From Anseranas semipalmata (lineage: Eukaryota; Chordata; Aves; Anseriformes; Anseranatidae): a DNA stretch of 64,000 bases. Positions 1-12,235 of this stretch are shown one piece after another. Where the stretch lies: the NCBI GenBank assembly GCA_013399115.1, contig VXAA01003843.1, positions 522,263-586,262 of the forward strand. The letters are read 5' to 3'. Under the pieces are notes generated by a model. That model had not been told where the DNA came from. It did not search any database and saw only the letters and a program-made list of their open reading frames with translations. Position numbers and translations under genes: made by a program. Positions within the stretch are counted from its first letter, which is position 1, and each line of letters opens with the position of its first letter.

Positions 1-1803
1 ATTGTGATGTAGAATATACATATGAATAGATGGTGGCAGTTAAAGATGACCTATCTGATCTGTGAATTTCTGAACATGGGTTGGGAACATCAGTCATTAA
101 TGCCATTCAGCTAACAAGTGAGCAATTTTATGGAATTCATTTTAGTCCCAGAGCACCAACTCTTGCATTTATTAGTTTCAATATGCAAAATCTAATATTA
201 TTCATCATCTCCAGTCAACAGCTGGGAAAAGAATTCTACATACCGTTTCTGTTGGTTTTGCTGAAAGATTTGGTCATTGCCTTAATGTAACTGTGAGTTT
301 CCAGAGAGATATCAGCCCAGGTTTCTTCTATGGCAATTCTGCTGTCAGGTGGTATCTTGCCTTAGATTACCATGGTGTATGTCTTCCACAATATCTTATT
401 TTTCTTCGGAAATTGTCAGTGCAAATAACTTGTATTCTTAGAAGCATTTTTGTAACAGAAGTATCTTTATTTTTATGAATTGTGAAGTATGTCTATGTTC
501 ACATCTACGTGGACTTTTTCTATGAGTTTTTGAACACAGAAGTCCTCAGGACTTCTCTCAAAAGTTACAGATCTCCCTCCTACTGTTCAGTCATTCAGTT
601 CATGAAGATCTTATGCCTTCGTACTGGCTTTGGCATCTGTTAGACACAACCTCAAAAATTCCATGATTTGGTGAGATGTTTTTAGCTTCCAAAAGAAGGA
701 TAGCATCATGATTCCAAGAGCCAAAATGCCTCATATGTGAATCAGATCCTTCATGTAGTGACTTTGCACTAAAAGAGGTTAAATATGTTCTCATTATCAT
801 TGTGTGATATTAGCCATTGGGAGAAACACAATTTTGAGTTTTAAGTCATACTAATGAACACATGGGGTAGGGGGAATGGCAGGTGTTTCCAAGGCAAATG
901 GGCAAACATGCATTTAGTCACTCCTGAAAAGTTTAATTTGACACATAAAAAAAGCTATAAATAATCAAGCTCTTAATTTTCTTTCTGGCATAACATTTGT
1001 AAGTAACACTGAAAAGATTGCATGCATCTAATGACATTTGTAACTGAATTAAAAACTCAAGGAAAGGAGTTTGCTAAGGGAGAGATGAGTGAGAAATGTA
1101 TGGTATCTCTGGTTTCAGCCAGTGCTACCAGTTATAGATGAGTAAGAAATGTTCTATGAATGCAGCAGGGATAACAAAAGAAGTAGCAAGCTGTTGCTAG
1201 AAAAAAAACGTGTATAGAAAAGTGTATGACCAAAGATCAAACAACAAAGGAGGTTAAAATTGCAAGATCAATGTGGCCTGGGGCTGCTGAACTCAAATCC
1301 AAGCATAAGCTGTGTTTGCTGTAAAGAACTTGTGCCCACTTTCTACATGAGGTTCTCTATTACATAACAAAAAGTGACCTTTAAACTACCTTGACAGATA
1401 ACAGCTGAATAGAAAATTACAGTCATTAACAGGATATCTAGAGAGCAGACTATTGTAAAAAATGATCCTAAAAGGCAGATGTTAACAATTTGCAACCCCA
1501 AAAGACAGCTACAATAAAACCCTACATTTCAAGTGTTCTGAAAAATTGTTATTGAGATTCAGCGTAACATACACAAAAACAAAAGGTGAGTATATTTTTC
1601 TGTCTCTAGAGCCAAGCATTATGTTAGAAAACATTCACAATATTCAAACAAAAAATTGTTATAAAAATGCAGTGACTTGCATCTGCTGAAAATGAAGGTT
1701 CTAAATGAAATCAGCTTAATCTTGTCCAGTCCAGGTAATTCTGTTAGTTGATAAATGCATTAGGATTAGATATCTAATATTCTTATTTTAAAACCAATGC
1801 AAA
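1..1803. other. Unique AT-rich non-coding DNA
   Basis: No gene, repeat family or RNA gene seen. Short chance frames only. A T-rich region lies near 460-540. Confidence 0.7.
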
Positions 1804-1825
1804 AATATATATATATATATATATA
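1804..1825. repeat. (AT)n microsatellite
   Basis: About eleven AT dinucleotides, uninterrupted. Confidence 0.95.
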
Positions 1826-3841
1826 AACAATGCTTTTAGAATTTCTCTCCATCTAGATGGTAGTTGACCCAAAAAACAAAGCCAATTAACTGAAGCTTTT
1901 CTTTCTGAATTTCCATATCAATACAGACATAATTTTCTTTATTGATGAACCTAGTCAAGGCTACATTGTGCAGGTTTTTTTCTGTGTATAAATTCAGGAG
2001 AACTGTATCAGAATATGTTTACAAGTCAATTTAGTTTATTGTCCAGAAAAGCAATCATGTAGAATCATTCAGTGATGATCATGTCACTTGATGGAGCACC
2101 TGGAAAGACAAAACTAAACAATACTGAAACATGTAATGCCATAATCTTGTTGGTCATTGCAAGCTCATGTCAAAATTATTAACGATGATAAAGCGGTAAA
2201 TTTGAAATGGAGCAGAAAGTTTCAGATGGACAGTGAATTTCTTAGGGATTCATGGTCAGCAGGAATGGCAGCATGGAACAAGAGCATGTATCTTCCTTTG
2301 CATGCCACCACAGAGTTTTGGCACTTTCCTGCCAAAAAGATAGTAAAACTTGGAAGGAATTCAGAGGAACCCCATGAGAGAGGAAACTGAAGGCTGAAAT
2401 TAATAATGGAAAATTATAAGGATGCTATAAAAACGATTCACAAAACATAGCTATAGTATTTAGAATATGGTTTAATATTTTTTTAAAAAGTCCTAAATTC
2501 TAAATTTAGCTTAGACTAGTGTATTTCAGTGAAAAATAAAATCTGCACGTGCAGAGAATCATATTTAATGAACTAGCTAGGTTTTTTCCTGTTCTTAGAT
2601 ATATCTTTTCTTTATTTCACAAGTTACTGAAAATACATATCAAAAGTCATAACTGCTCTTCAAATGTGGAACTTTGTAACCACACTTTAATGCTAGAAGA
2701 AATGTTATGATTCTTGATATAAAAGACTTTGTTCATCATAAAATTTGTTTTGTTAAAAAGTTTATTTTTATATAAATCAAAGCCATATTTTTTCTTTCTT
2801 TCTTATTTGAGGCATCCCACTGTCTGCAAATATCCTTGAGTAGAGGCCTCTCCTCTTCTCCAGATGTTTCAGGAATGTAGTCATTCTCTCCCTCTCTGTC
2901 TCTTTTTTATTTTTTTATCACTAATTGCTGTATCTTTTAAGGTGGATGGTTAAAAGTTAAGTGCTTGAGAGAATGTGACTGAGCCATGTTAAATTAAGGC
3001 CAGCAAGGGCACAGGCTGAGACAGTAACTCATGTGTATGTTTCTGATCACTGACCCCGAGCTTGCCTTATAGTCCTTCCCATAAATTATGATAGCCTGAA
3101 AAGAATTACAATGAAATATTGTTTTAGGGAGTGTCAGGCTTCCCCTCCAGTCTTAACAAACACACTTGGAAGCAGAGTGGGTTTCCTTTGGATCTTCTCA
3201 TTCTTCAAATACAAAGCTTGAAGCATTTCAGTTTGGGGTCTCTATCCCATCCATCTCCTCATTCTTCTTAAGAGTTTTCCTGAAGCTTCCTGTCCCCTGT
3301 AATACTGTACCAAGCAAACTGCAATTCACCGATTAGCTTGTTACTTTGTCCCTCTCTTCTATAAAGCATATTTTGACTAGACACTTGTCAAGATTTCATT
3401 TGCTTGGTTGGTGAACTTTGTGTTTCTTTAACCACAGCATCTTAAAGAGTTTTTGTCCAAAAGATCAGTTGACAACGTTGGTGAGAAGCAATGGAAGGTT
3501 TCCCTGGCCTCTCTGATAACGCAGAAGCTTTTTTTATAACGATGTGTTTATGGAAAGCTAAAATGTTTGTCATTCTCTTAATACTGGAAACTACTGGATT
3601 ATTATACCAAGTACCAATACTGACCAAAAGGAAAATAACAATACGCAGAAAATCTAAATGCAATGATTTCTTCTTAGGGACCAAAGAAAAACTTAGTGAA
3701 GGAAGTGAAAGAATTGTGGGTTTCACAGTAATTTACACTCTACTTCTGATCAGTGCATGGACTGAGTGTTTGTATGAGCTTCTTTGGCTGAAATAAGTTG
3801 CTGTCAGGAATCAGGCAAGAGAATGAGAATGGATTGAAATC
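1826..3841. other. Unique AT-rich non-coding DNA
   Basis: Nothing recognisable. A pyrimidine-rich stretch lies at about 2788-2940. Overlapping open frames of 101 codons (plus) and 94 codons (minus) at 3442-3796 have no domain features and oppose one another, so both are treated as chance. Confidence 0.65.
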
Positions 3842-3847
3842 ATCTGT

Positions 3848-3892
3848 TCTTTTTTTCTTTTTTTTTTTCTTTTTCTATCTTTTTTTTTTTTG
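3848..3892. repeat. T-rich low-complexity tract
   Basis: Runs of T interrupted by single C, A or G bases. Confidence 0.9.
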
Positions 3893-4689
3893 AGTGAGTA
3901 TAGCTTTGAAGTATTTCATTTCTCTTTTCTACTTTTAACATTATTTGTTAACACTTTTTTCATGCATCATAAGCTCTTTAGAACAGCAATTAGTTCTGAA
4001 TTATCTTCTGAAAAACATTGCATGTAATAGAGTTTTCACCACTTCTAGTGCATCCGATTCACTGTTAAATAACTACTTTATTTTAAAATAAACGTTATAC
4101 TAACAGAGTATGATATTATATTCATAATGAATAAAAATAGTTCAAATAAGTAGAATCTGTGTAAACTAAGCACAAGATCTATTCCACAAAAATAACAAGG
4201 CCCATTTTTCTATCCCAACCAAGGCATATGACGAAGAGCCTTTAGGGAGTATGACATCTGCTTGAAACCAGTGGTTCTCTTGATATTGGCTCATATGTAT
4301 GTCAGCAATTCTCACCCTGCAGGTCAGGCAGTTTACTTCCTGTGTTTGAAAATGTGAATAATAATCTGTAACTAAGCAGGAAAATACAACAGAAATATGT
4401 AGATGGGAAAAGATCAGGTAGTAGGTTCCAACTGATTTTTGTTTGTGCAATTTTTTTTTCCTTTTCATCTGCCTGATATAACATGATTAAAGGTCAGTAC
4501 AAAAAAACTGTCTAGTTGACTTAGAGCTTGACTTGCATTTGAAAGCCAGAAGGACCTGTGCTCCTAAATCAGTTACACGTGTCTGGGAAGCCCACCAAAA
4601 TCTATAAACAATCCTTTAACAGCACTACAAATGTAACCCTAGTTCCAAAGATAAATTTCACTGTGTAAATTAATTCTACAGTCTTGTTT
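3893..4689. other. Unique AT-rich non-coding DNA
   Basis: No gene or repeat recognised. Minus-strand frames near 4166-4484 look like chance. Confidence 0.65.
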
Positions 4690-4870
4690 TGTCTGTAGCT
4701 GGGCTAGACAGACTGGTAGAACGGCATCGAGAGGTGTGAGTGTATTTTTTTGTAATAGATTTATGCCATTTCTGTCTCCATGGCAACAGTGCAGCCCTCA
4801 TTCATATTAATTAGCTCTTAATTCAGAAGCTTTATGGCAATTTGAATGATAACACATAAAACATAATTAT
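4690..4870. promoter_or_regulatory. Candidate conserved enhancer with RFX X-box and homeodomain sites
   Basis: gtctccatggcaac at 4774-4787 is an exact fit to the palindromic RFX X-box (RYYNCC-N2-RGYRAC form). It is followed by ttaattag (4807-4814) and a second TTAAT core about 10 bp on, and then by two TTTATGGCAA/TTTGAATG words. The patch is more complex and less AT-monotonous than its surroundings and has no open frame. This is motif evidence only; conservation has not been tested. It could also be a chance cluster. Confidence 0.35.
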
Positions 4871-5004
4871 TTTGTTATTGCCTTTATCCATTATTTGTGC
4901 ATTTCTATAAAGGGATGTTTAGTTTTTGATTTAATGTGTCACATAAGTAAAGAAGTTTATATGAACATAAATTTACAATCCTGTTATTTAGGAGTTGGTG
5001 TTTT

Positions 5005-5024
5005 TGTTGTTGTTGTTGTTGTTT
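5005..5024. repeat. (TTG)n short tandem repeat
   Basis: About six TTG units flanked by T runs. Confidence 0.9.
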
Positions 5025-5725
5025 TTCCATCTCAGGTATACTTTTTCAAGAAACTATCAGAGGAAAAACTGTTATGAAAGCAAAAAAAAAAAAAGTTCTT
5101 ACTCTCCTATTCCTCCTTTTTTAATAACCTGTTTTCAATTGCTACTCCAACTTTACCAGACTCAGGAATTGCTGAGTTAGGTGCATGGACAGAATCTAAG
5201 AACAAAAAGGATATTCAGTGTTGTGGTGAAATTGTGCAGGGTATGGGTAATAGAGCATCTACCAAATCCTTCCATTTGATTCCTACAAATAGAAAAGTCA
5301 AAGGGCAAATTTCCTGCTGGAATATGTTGAATCAATTAATGTTTATGATGGAAACCAGGCAGGCAGGCCACTTGGTTACCTTCCAGACATTTACAGTGGG
5401 CAAACTGCCCAGGCCAGGTAGCCAAAGCACGGAGTGCTTTGATTCTGGATCGGAAGACTCTACAGGTTTCCCATCCTGAATGCCTCAACTTTCAGACTTT
5501 TGTCTGTGTTTTATTCCAGTCTGATAATTGACATTCTTACTGTTCACTTGGAATGGACTGAATAAGTGATAAAGTCTATTATTGTAAAACTCTACATAAG
5601 TATATTAAATTTTATATTATGAAATCCCTATAGAAGTATATGCAATGGAAGGAGAAAGGCTTCTGCTGTGTCTGTATATAGATAGCACATATATATTTAT
5701 ATAGACACTATGCTAAATAAACAAC

Positions 5726-5760
5726 TTTATGTATATAAATGTTATGTTTATATACATAAA
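5726..5760. repeat. Perfect inverted repeat, 14-bp arms, 7-nt loop
   Basis: tttatgtatataaa (5726-5739) and its exact reverse complement tttatatacataaa (5747-5760) flank tgttatg. It could form a cruciform or RNA hairpin. The AT-only arms make chance or slippage more likely than a function. Confidence 0.9.
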
Positions 5761-6418
5761 ACTTCTTTATTTAATATATAAATTTACCAAATCTAAAAAT
5801 TCTAATTACCGGGGAGATCACCTGACTGTTTAATAATACATACAGTAACTAAAAAGTGAAATTGAATGCCAGTTGTTACACTAACAGTGAGCAATAAGAA
5901 TACAACTTACTGATTAAAATATACATTTATAAAGCATTCAATAAATAATGAATAAAAATAAAAATATGAAAAGACTGAAAATGTAAATTTATATTACTAT
6001 TATAAAATTGAAACACTAATGATATTGTGTAATTAAACCATTCAAGTCCAGCTTGACAAAGTTAAAAAGAAACAGTTCACCATGCTAGAATGACATATTA
6101 AACTGATATGTGCCTGAAAAATGAAATCTCCAGGTTCTGGAAAGTCGAGTAATAGATCAGCACACATGGAATACAGACCTATCAATGCACAATTTTTCTA
6201 CAAAAAAAAAAAAAAAGCTTTGAAAATGTATATAATTTATTTGCATGTGTTTTAGTATGTGTTCTGCTTTCTGTATGTGCCCTATCAAGAAATGAAATCT
6301 CATTATGACTTTTCAGAACATCCTGGGGTTTTCAATATAGTGAGAATTTTCACTGTTATTGTGAATACAATTGATCAGATTTAAAGGAATATACAGTTCC
6401 ACAAAAATTACTTAGAAA

Positions 6419-6470
6419 GTAATTACTGATTAATAATTAGATTAATAATCAATTAATAATCAGTTAATAA
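6419..6470. repeat. Degenerate ATTAATAATCA tandem words
   Basis: Three to four imperfect copies of an approximately 13-bp gattaataatca-like unit in succession. Confidence 0.7.
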
Positions 6471-7973
6471 AAGAATTACTTCAAATGAAATAAAGTGCAA
6501 GGACTTAAAGCTGAATTCCACATCCTTACCAGAGTGGGAAGATATAAAAGCACTGAAGATCTATGACATGGCTCTCAGTGCTATACAGCTGTAAATTTAT
6601 TGTAGACATACATGTTTGAATGCTTGCTGATCCACAGATACCTTCCATTTGGATTTTGGTCATAAACGGAGGGTTTTAACTATCATGGGTCTGTAAGAAA
6701 TACAGAAAATAATACAGCCAGAGCTTTAATCAATTGCTGGAGAATCTTGGAATGTCAGTCCTGTCTAATCCTAAATTGCAATGCTAATGCTAAAACCTTA
6801 GAAGTTACACAAATTGCAAATTTAGCTGTACCTGTTGCAACAGTGAGAGTGCTGCCTTCAAGTCTTAAATGCAGAGTTAGTCTAACAAGTTGGCCTAGGT
6901 ACTTGCTTCTTCCAGAGTTTTAGGCTTTATTTCTTCTTTACTTTTGAAATGTGAGGAAATATAGAAAGTTTAAAAATGAATAACTGTGTTGTTCACTCTA
7001 ATTGCAGCAACAAAATTACTACCTCTGCATGAGCAAGAGCTAATCTATATTGCCTACGTAGCGTTGTTTATACCTGACATTCAAAGGAGGGGAGACCCAT
7101 AATGCCTGCAGATGTGTGTGGGAATGCAAAATTGCCTAACAGAACAATGATATACCCAAAAATAAGTACTTTTTTGTTTCTAAAGGCAGACGAATTTAAA
7201 TTGGATTTTGATTTTAGCACTATCAGAGCAACAATTTCCTGATTAATAACTGCAGTTCAAAATCCAAGCACGGCACTTTGCCACTTTGAATAAATCATCT
7301 GACCTCTCTGCAACTCAATCCACTGTCTTTAAAACCAATAAAATAGTTTAATTCTCATGGCATCTTTCACTGGAAGATCAGGGGTCTTAATTCAGGATTG
7401 TAGGCTGCCTGACAAAGCAGTATGGTATAGATGACGATAATAGTTTACATGGTTATTTTAGAATTTAAATTAGCTGAATAACCTTAAAATAAATAGGAAG
7501 GAAAAAGACTGTTTTGAAATAAGTGAAATAAATCTGTTCTTAACTTGTAAAATGCTCAAAATTGCCTATATTCCTAGGAATTTGACCAGGATGCTCAAGA
7601 GGGCCAGGGAATTACACTATTCTCTTTATTGAATATTCTAGAAGCTTCTATAATATACTAAAGTAACTCCTTTCTCTCGCAGCTCACTGTTTCCTCTTCC
7701 TTTTGACATTCAGTCACTGGTTTATCAGTTCAGTGCCTAGGCACAACAGAGCTAGGGGAGCTCTTTCATTCCCCTCCTAGGTAGTTTTATTGTCCTAAGT
7801 AGCGCTGTTTACCATGTGTACAACTTGATAGTGTTCACCTTTTACTGAAATACATCTTTAACCAAATGAGGCATTAAAATAAATGTTTTTTAAAAAAGAA
7901 ATACTGTCTATTTGATTAGAATTCTGGTTAAATGCAACTACCTCAGATAATCTATCCATACAAAGGCTCTGTC

Positions 7974-7990
7974 AAAAAAAAAAAAAAAAA
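7974..7990. repeat. A17 homopolymer
   Basis: Uninterrupted adenines after a gtc. Confidence 0.95.
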
Positions 7991-8163
7991 TCTTGACATG
8001 ATTAAAATCTCTGGAGGTAATTCTAGGTAATTGAGTCTTAAGCCTTTTCTAATCTGTATGTAGCCACCGAGCAGAAGCAGTGAAATTTAAAAGGCCGTAC
8101 TGAGCTAGGGCTCAGGAGACCTAAGGTAAAAACTTCACACATTCTTACTTCTTTATGCTGTGC

Positions 8164-8230
8164 AGTAGGACTGGTGTAATAGAAAGTAGCTCAACAAACC
8201 CTCTAGGAAGCCAGTCCTACAGTAGGACTG
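8164..8230. repeat. Nested inverted and direct repeat of AGTAGGACTG
   Basis: gtaggactgg at 8165-8174 is the exact reverse complement of ccagtcctac at 8211-8220. A second direct copy, agtaggactg, abuts it at 8221-8230, so 8212-8230 is a perfect palindrome with 9-bp arms and one central base. Confidence 0.9.
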
Positions 8231-9295
8231 CCAGAGAACTGTTGGTATTGCAGCACCCAGGGCAGTTCAAAACTGAGATAACAAATGAAGTTAAAATTAA
8301 ATTTAGACCACACTTTTTCTAGGCTCTGAGTTTGTTAGCTGTCTGTTCCTGGGTTGTAATCTGCTGCTGTCCTGCTGCATAACATTGGGTACATTCCTTC
8401 GCCAGTATGTGTTTATATTTCCACTGTCTGTCGCGCCTTTTTTTATTGCATTCCCTGTGGGACTCTCACTCACTGTCATTGTACATGCGCTCTGTGCTAT
8501 GCCTAGCCAAGATTTCAGACGAAATGATAAATTACTGCTTCACAGAATGAAAATGAGATTTGTATAGTGATTGTGATTGAAGACCAAATGACAGTGCGGA
8601 CATTAAATGTATTTGGATACCAAAACAATTTAATCACAGATATATCAATTTTACAAATTGCATGGCTTCCCTGTTCTGTGGTAGCAATGGTGTGGCCCAG
8701 GACAAGTCAGGCAGATTAGCCTAGTGCTTCTGGTGATGCTCTGTTGTTTTGCCCCAGTGTAGGGCCATGGGGTCCCCTTGCAGCCTCTCAGGTGCTCCTT
8801 TATCTGGGTTCCCTCTGGAACCTCTACCCCAGCATCTCCATCCCCCGGAGTATCCCCCAGAATTCTTTATTTTCCACAGTTACAGGATTGGGTAGTGAAA
8901 ACCTCCTTGGTGACTGTTCAGATTGTGCTGGTATCTGCTGTTGTGGGCATCAACAATCTGTGTGTTAAGGACATTTCTGGACAGAGTTGCACTTCCTGAT
9001 CATCAACAGATTATTTGCATAGTTTGGCTATCTATTTCCTTGAGCACACAAAAACTATTCAAGGTTTATTCTGTTTTTTGGGAGGGACAAGGGGTTGTTC
9101 ATATTTCTTCTACTTAAAAGCTTGGTTAAGATTCACCTACTGCAGCACTAACAGGTATGCTAATCAGGCCTAACTAATGGCTGAGCACAACTGAGGTGGA
9201 GAGCTTTGGCATCTCTGCTTTTTCGATGATTAAAGAGACCATTTAATGTTCCCTTAAAGAATTTTGCTTGCCTTCTGGACAGAGGAAAAAGAAGC
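8231..9295. other. Unique non-coding DNA with a GC-richer patch
   Basis: 8690-8990 is C/G-richer than its surroundings and gives overlapping plus-strand frames of 64-74 codons in all three phases, which argues against a real coding frame. It may be an unrecognised old repeat. No gene assigned. Confidence 0.6.
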
Positions 9296-9322
9296 AAAAA
9301 AAAAAAAAAAAAAAAAAAAAAA
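9296..9322. repeat. A27 homopolymer
   Basis: Twenty-seven consecutive adenines following a purine-rich gaggaaaaagaagc. It could be the tail of a very old retrocopy, but no recognisable gene-derived sequence lies upstream. Confidence 0.95.
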
Positions 9323-9389
9323 GTAGTGTACACACTTAAAAATAGAAGGACAGGCAGTTAGGTGGGAGGGACCATGACAAAATCTTCAC

Positions 9390-9745
9390 AGGAATATCTC
9401 TATCCTTACTACAAATTCTTCAACATAAAATAGGTCTAGAAAATTCACTCCACTTTCAAGGAATTTCCCTGTGCTTTCTAGGAATGTCTCCAGGAATTCC
9501 TCAGTCCTAGTACACCTTTCTAGAAATTCTTCTAGCTATAAATTTTCCAGAAATTCCCCAAACCTTTCCATCAAGTTTTGACTGATTTCTAGGAACTTTC
9601 CTTTTCAGAACAATATAGGAATATTCCAGTAATTTCTAGGAATTTTGCTATCCAGAACCTTGCTACATATTTCTGAGCATTTTCTAGGAGTTCCTCAATC
9701 CAGAACTTTCCTAGGAATTTCCTCATGATATCCAAGAATTTCAAA
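9390..9745 (+). repeat. Diverged minisatellite with TTCTAGGAA-type unit
   Basis: A degenerate tandem array in which words of the form TTTCTAGGAATTTCC alternate with TTCCAGAAATTCC-like words. Starts of the main TTTCTA word fall at 9475, 9517, 9586, 9633 and 9681, with a related TTTCCTAGGAA at 9707. Spacings cluster near 45-48 bp, with intermediate half-units near 22-26 bp. Within it are four exact TTCNNNGAA sites (9455-9463, 9476-9484, 9587-9595, 9634-9642) and one TTCNNNNGAA site (9708-9717). The repeat is not coding. Its outer borders fade gradually and are approximate. Confidence 0.75.
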
Positions 9746-11279
9746 AGTTAGCTGAAATAATTCCTTGCTGCAAAGACTACTTGGCATTTCCAGAGCATTC
9801 TTTCCCTGAAGAACCTACAAGTGCTTTATAAATGCTGGCTTTGAGAATCCAGACAAAGTACTGAGCATCCTTGGGATATCACCCCCCACTTCCTTGTTCA
9901 GTGAGCAGATTTTTATGGAGTTCTGTAAACACAAGGAACCACCAACATAAATGTGCTTGTGTAGGATCCAAATGCCATTTCCTATCCAGGCTCTGGTAGT
10001 AGAGATGCAGTACCTCTGAGGAGTTTGCTCAATGTCATACCTCTTACGAAGAGGGTTAGAAATATTCTCTTCTACTTCGAGGCACAAATACCTACGCATT
10101 AAGGAAGTGCTAGTGAATCTAAAAAGGTCACATAGAAAACAGAGCACAGCTGAAGAAGAAATGTCCTAGATCTTAGTTTTGCTGCTCTCTGCAGTACAGG
10201 AAAAGCAGACATTTAGAAAGACAGAAGGCTGACTTCTCCAGTTATTTCAGTAAAAATTTATGTGAGGGCCAGAGAAGTCTAATAAGAATTCCTCACAGCA
10301 AACTCTCGGTAAGGTGTAGGACTTCAGCCGTGAAGTAAGCCTTGGATCTGTTGGCTTAGCTGTGTACATACAGATTAGTGAAACAGTTGAGAGGTGAATC
10401 TAGCTATCTATACAGCTTCTTGGATCAGCTCGTTCCCAGTCCAATTGCTAAGTGCTTGATAGAAAATATTGCCTAACAGCACAAACAACCACTGTTTTTT
10501 GTTTAGCATGGTGGTATGTATTTTCTCCATTTAAAAGGGTGATAGGAACAATCAAGGTCTTTCAGCGTTAGCAGTTTGTCCCAGACAACTAAAAATAATC
10601 ACCATCATATATTCCTCTAAAGCATATTAAAAAATATCAAATAAAATGATATTACTTGAAAATAGAAAGGCTTTAAAGTAGCAGTCCTTTAAAAATACAA
10701 TAGTTCAGACTCATCTGAGATTTCATGGGTTCTGTAATAACGCAGCTGTTTTCCTCAGGGTGTTCTCACAAATTCATAAAAAAAAGTACTTGTTATGAGC
10801 ATTTTGAAACCCCAAGGAAAGCAGCTGTGTTTTTGACAAACTGGCCCACATTTTCAACACCTCTAGCAAAAGAGACATTTATAGAGGAATTCTATGCATT
10901 ATATATCCATGAGCAACATATTTTTTTTACAGTAACAACATATAGTGCTCTTAGCAGAAGTTTACACAGCAAAGCAGCCAAACTGAACATTGAATTGAGC
11001 TACAATATGAAATTAAAAACCTGACCTCCAGCAGAAGACTTGCCCTAAGCTTAAAACATGCCACCCAGACTGAACTTAAAGACTACTAGGGAAATCAATG
11101 AATGATATAGACATGTTAGATGTTGATTTTGTCTGGTAAATTCAGACTTTTTTTTTGTTGTTGTTTGCTTTTAATGCATTCCTGAAGTTACAAGAATGTA
11201 AGGAATGAATGATATTAGTAGGGGATCTTGGTGAACATGCTTTCTAGAATATTAGTGAAATATATAGTCTGGACAAAAT
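9746..11279. other. Unique non-coding DNA
   Basis: Holds chance frames of 110 codons (minus, 9815-10147) and 99 codons (plus, 10725-11024), neither with a recognisable domain. Nothing else seen. Confidence 0.65.
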
Positions 11280-12235
11280 AAACTTTTATGCTTCCTGTGT
11301 AACCCGTTCTCCCCAAGGGATTATCTTCTTATTTGTTCTGTCAGTCCAAAAGAGATTATACCTCCAAATTGCATCATTTTTGCAGTTTTCAGTTTTATAC
11401 AAGTTTCATAGATATTTTAGTCTGTTCATATTTATATTCCATATCATTTTTTCTAGGCCTGCTGAACTATATTCTCTCCTTCCTCTGTCATGAAAATTTT
11501 CATTTCTGTCCTTTAAGTATGACATGCTTTACAGACCTATTCTTTATATATTAAAACCATCTTTCTCAAGTATCTTTCAATAGTTTAATTTTCCATCACA
11601 ACAGTTTTCTTATCATTTTTAAAGTTTAATTTTTCACTGTTGAAATTGTTTCCTACTCAGACAAGCCAGCTGAAGTGTCTTTCATTTACTGACTTCCCTC
11701 AGTCTACTGTTCCACTCTGAATTGTAATATTAATATGGGAGTTGCTTAGATAAACATATCGCCATTTCCTATTGAAATGTGTTTAGTTCTAGATGTTGCT
11801 AAGTTTTCCAAATGAGAAGTAGCTAATCCAGTTCCTCTTTTTATGTCATCCTTTTAACACCTCATTCTTTGATCTGAGTCCCTTGCTCCCTGTCCTTTTC
11901 TTTGATCTTTATCTCTTTCTTTTATTGTATTCGGCTTTCTTACTTACATCTCCTTTTTGCTCTTCTTCACCTTAAGGTTGCCACTCCATTGCGGTGCTTC
12001 ATCTGTGAAGTATCTGCACTAGCTTCTTGTTTTTTTTTGGCCTTCCAAGACAGTGCTTATCTGGTGGTTCTTTTGATCCCAGTCTATAGGCTGTTCAATG
12101 TCGTTTCATAGTTCATTCTTCTTTTCCCAGAGATGTCTTAGTTTTCCATGCAACTTAGTTATATTCTTCACTGGTATCTGGCTCTTCTATTTTATCTGTT
12201 TTTTTTTTGGTTGCTCTTAGCCTCTTAGCCTTGCT
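11280..12235. other. T/pyrimidine-rich strand-asymmetric island
   Basis: For about 950 bp the plus strand is strikingly T- and C-rich (many ctttc, tcttc, ttttt words) while A/G runs are scarce, unlike either flank. No coding or repeat family recognised; it could be an old, A-rich-sense retroelement in reverse. Confidence 0.5.

Larger units (their letters stand above)
5095..8163. other. Unique, locally very AT-rich non-coding DNA
   Basis: 5570-6030 is extremely AT-rich and holds a strong hairpin (5726-5760). At 6419-6470 an ATTAATAATCA-like word repeats three to four times. A15 lies at 6202-6216 and A17 at 7974-7990. No gene recognised. Confidence 0.7.

Noticed and set aside
9296..9322. A27 run as the tail of a processed pseudogene
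   Set aside because: No gene-like sequence or target-site duplication can be seen next to it.
9815..10147. 110-codon minus-strand frame
   Set aside because: No recognisable motif, membrane segment or similarity; treated as chance.
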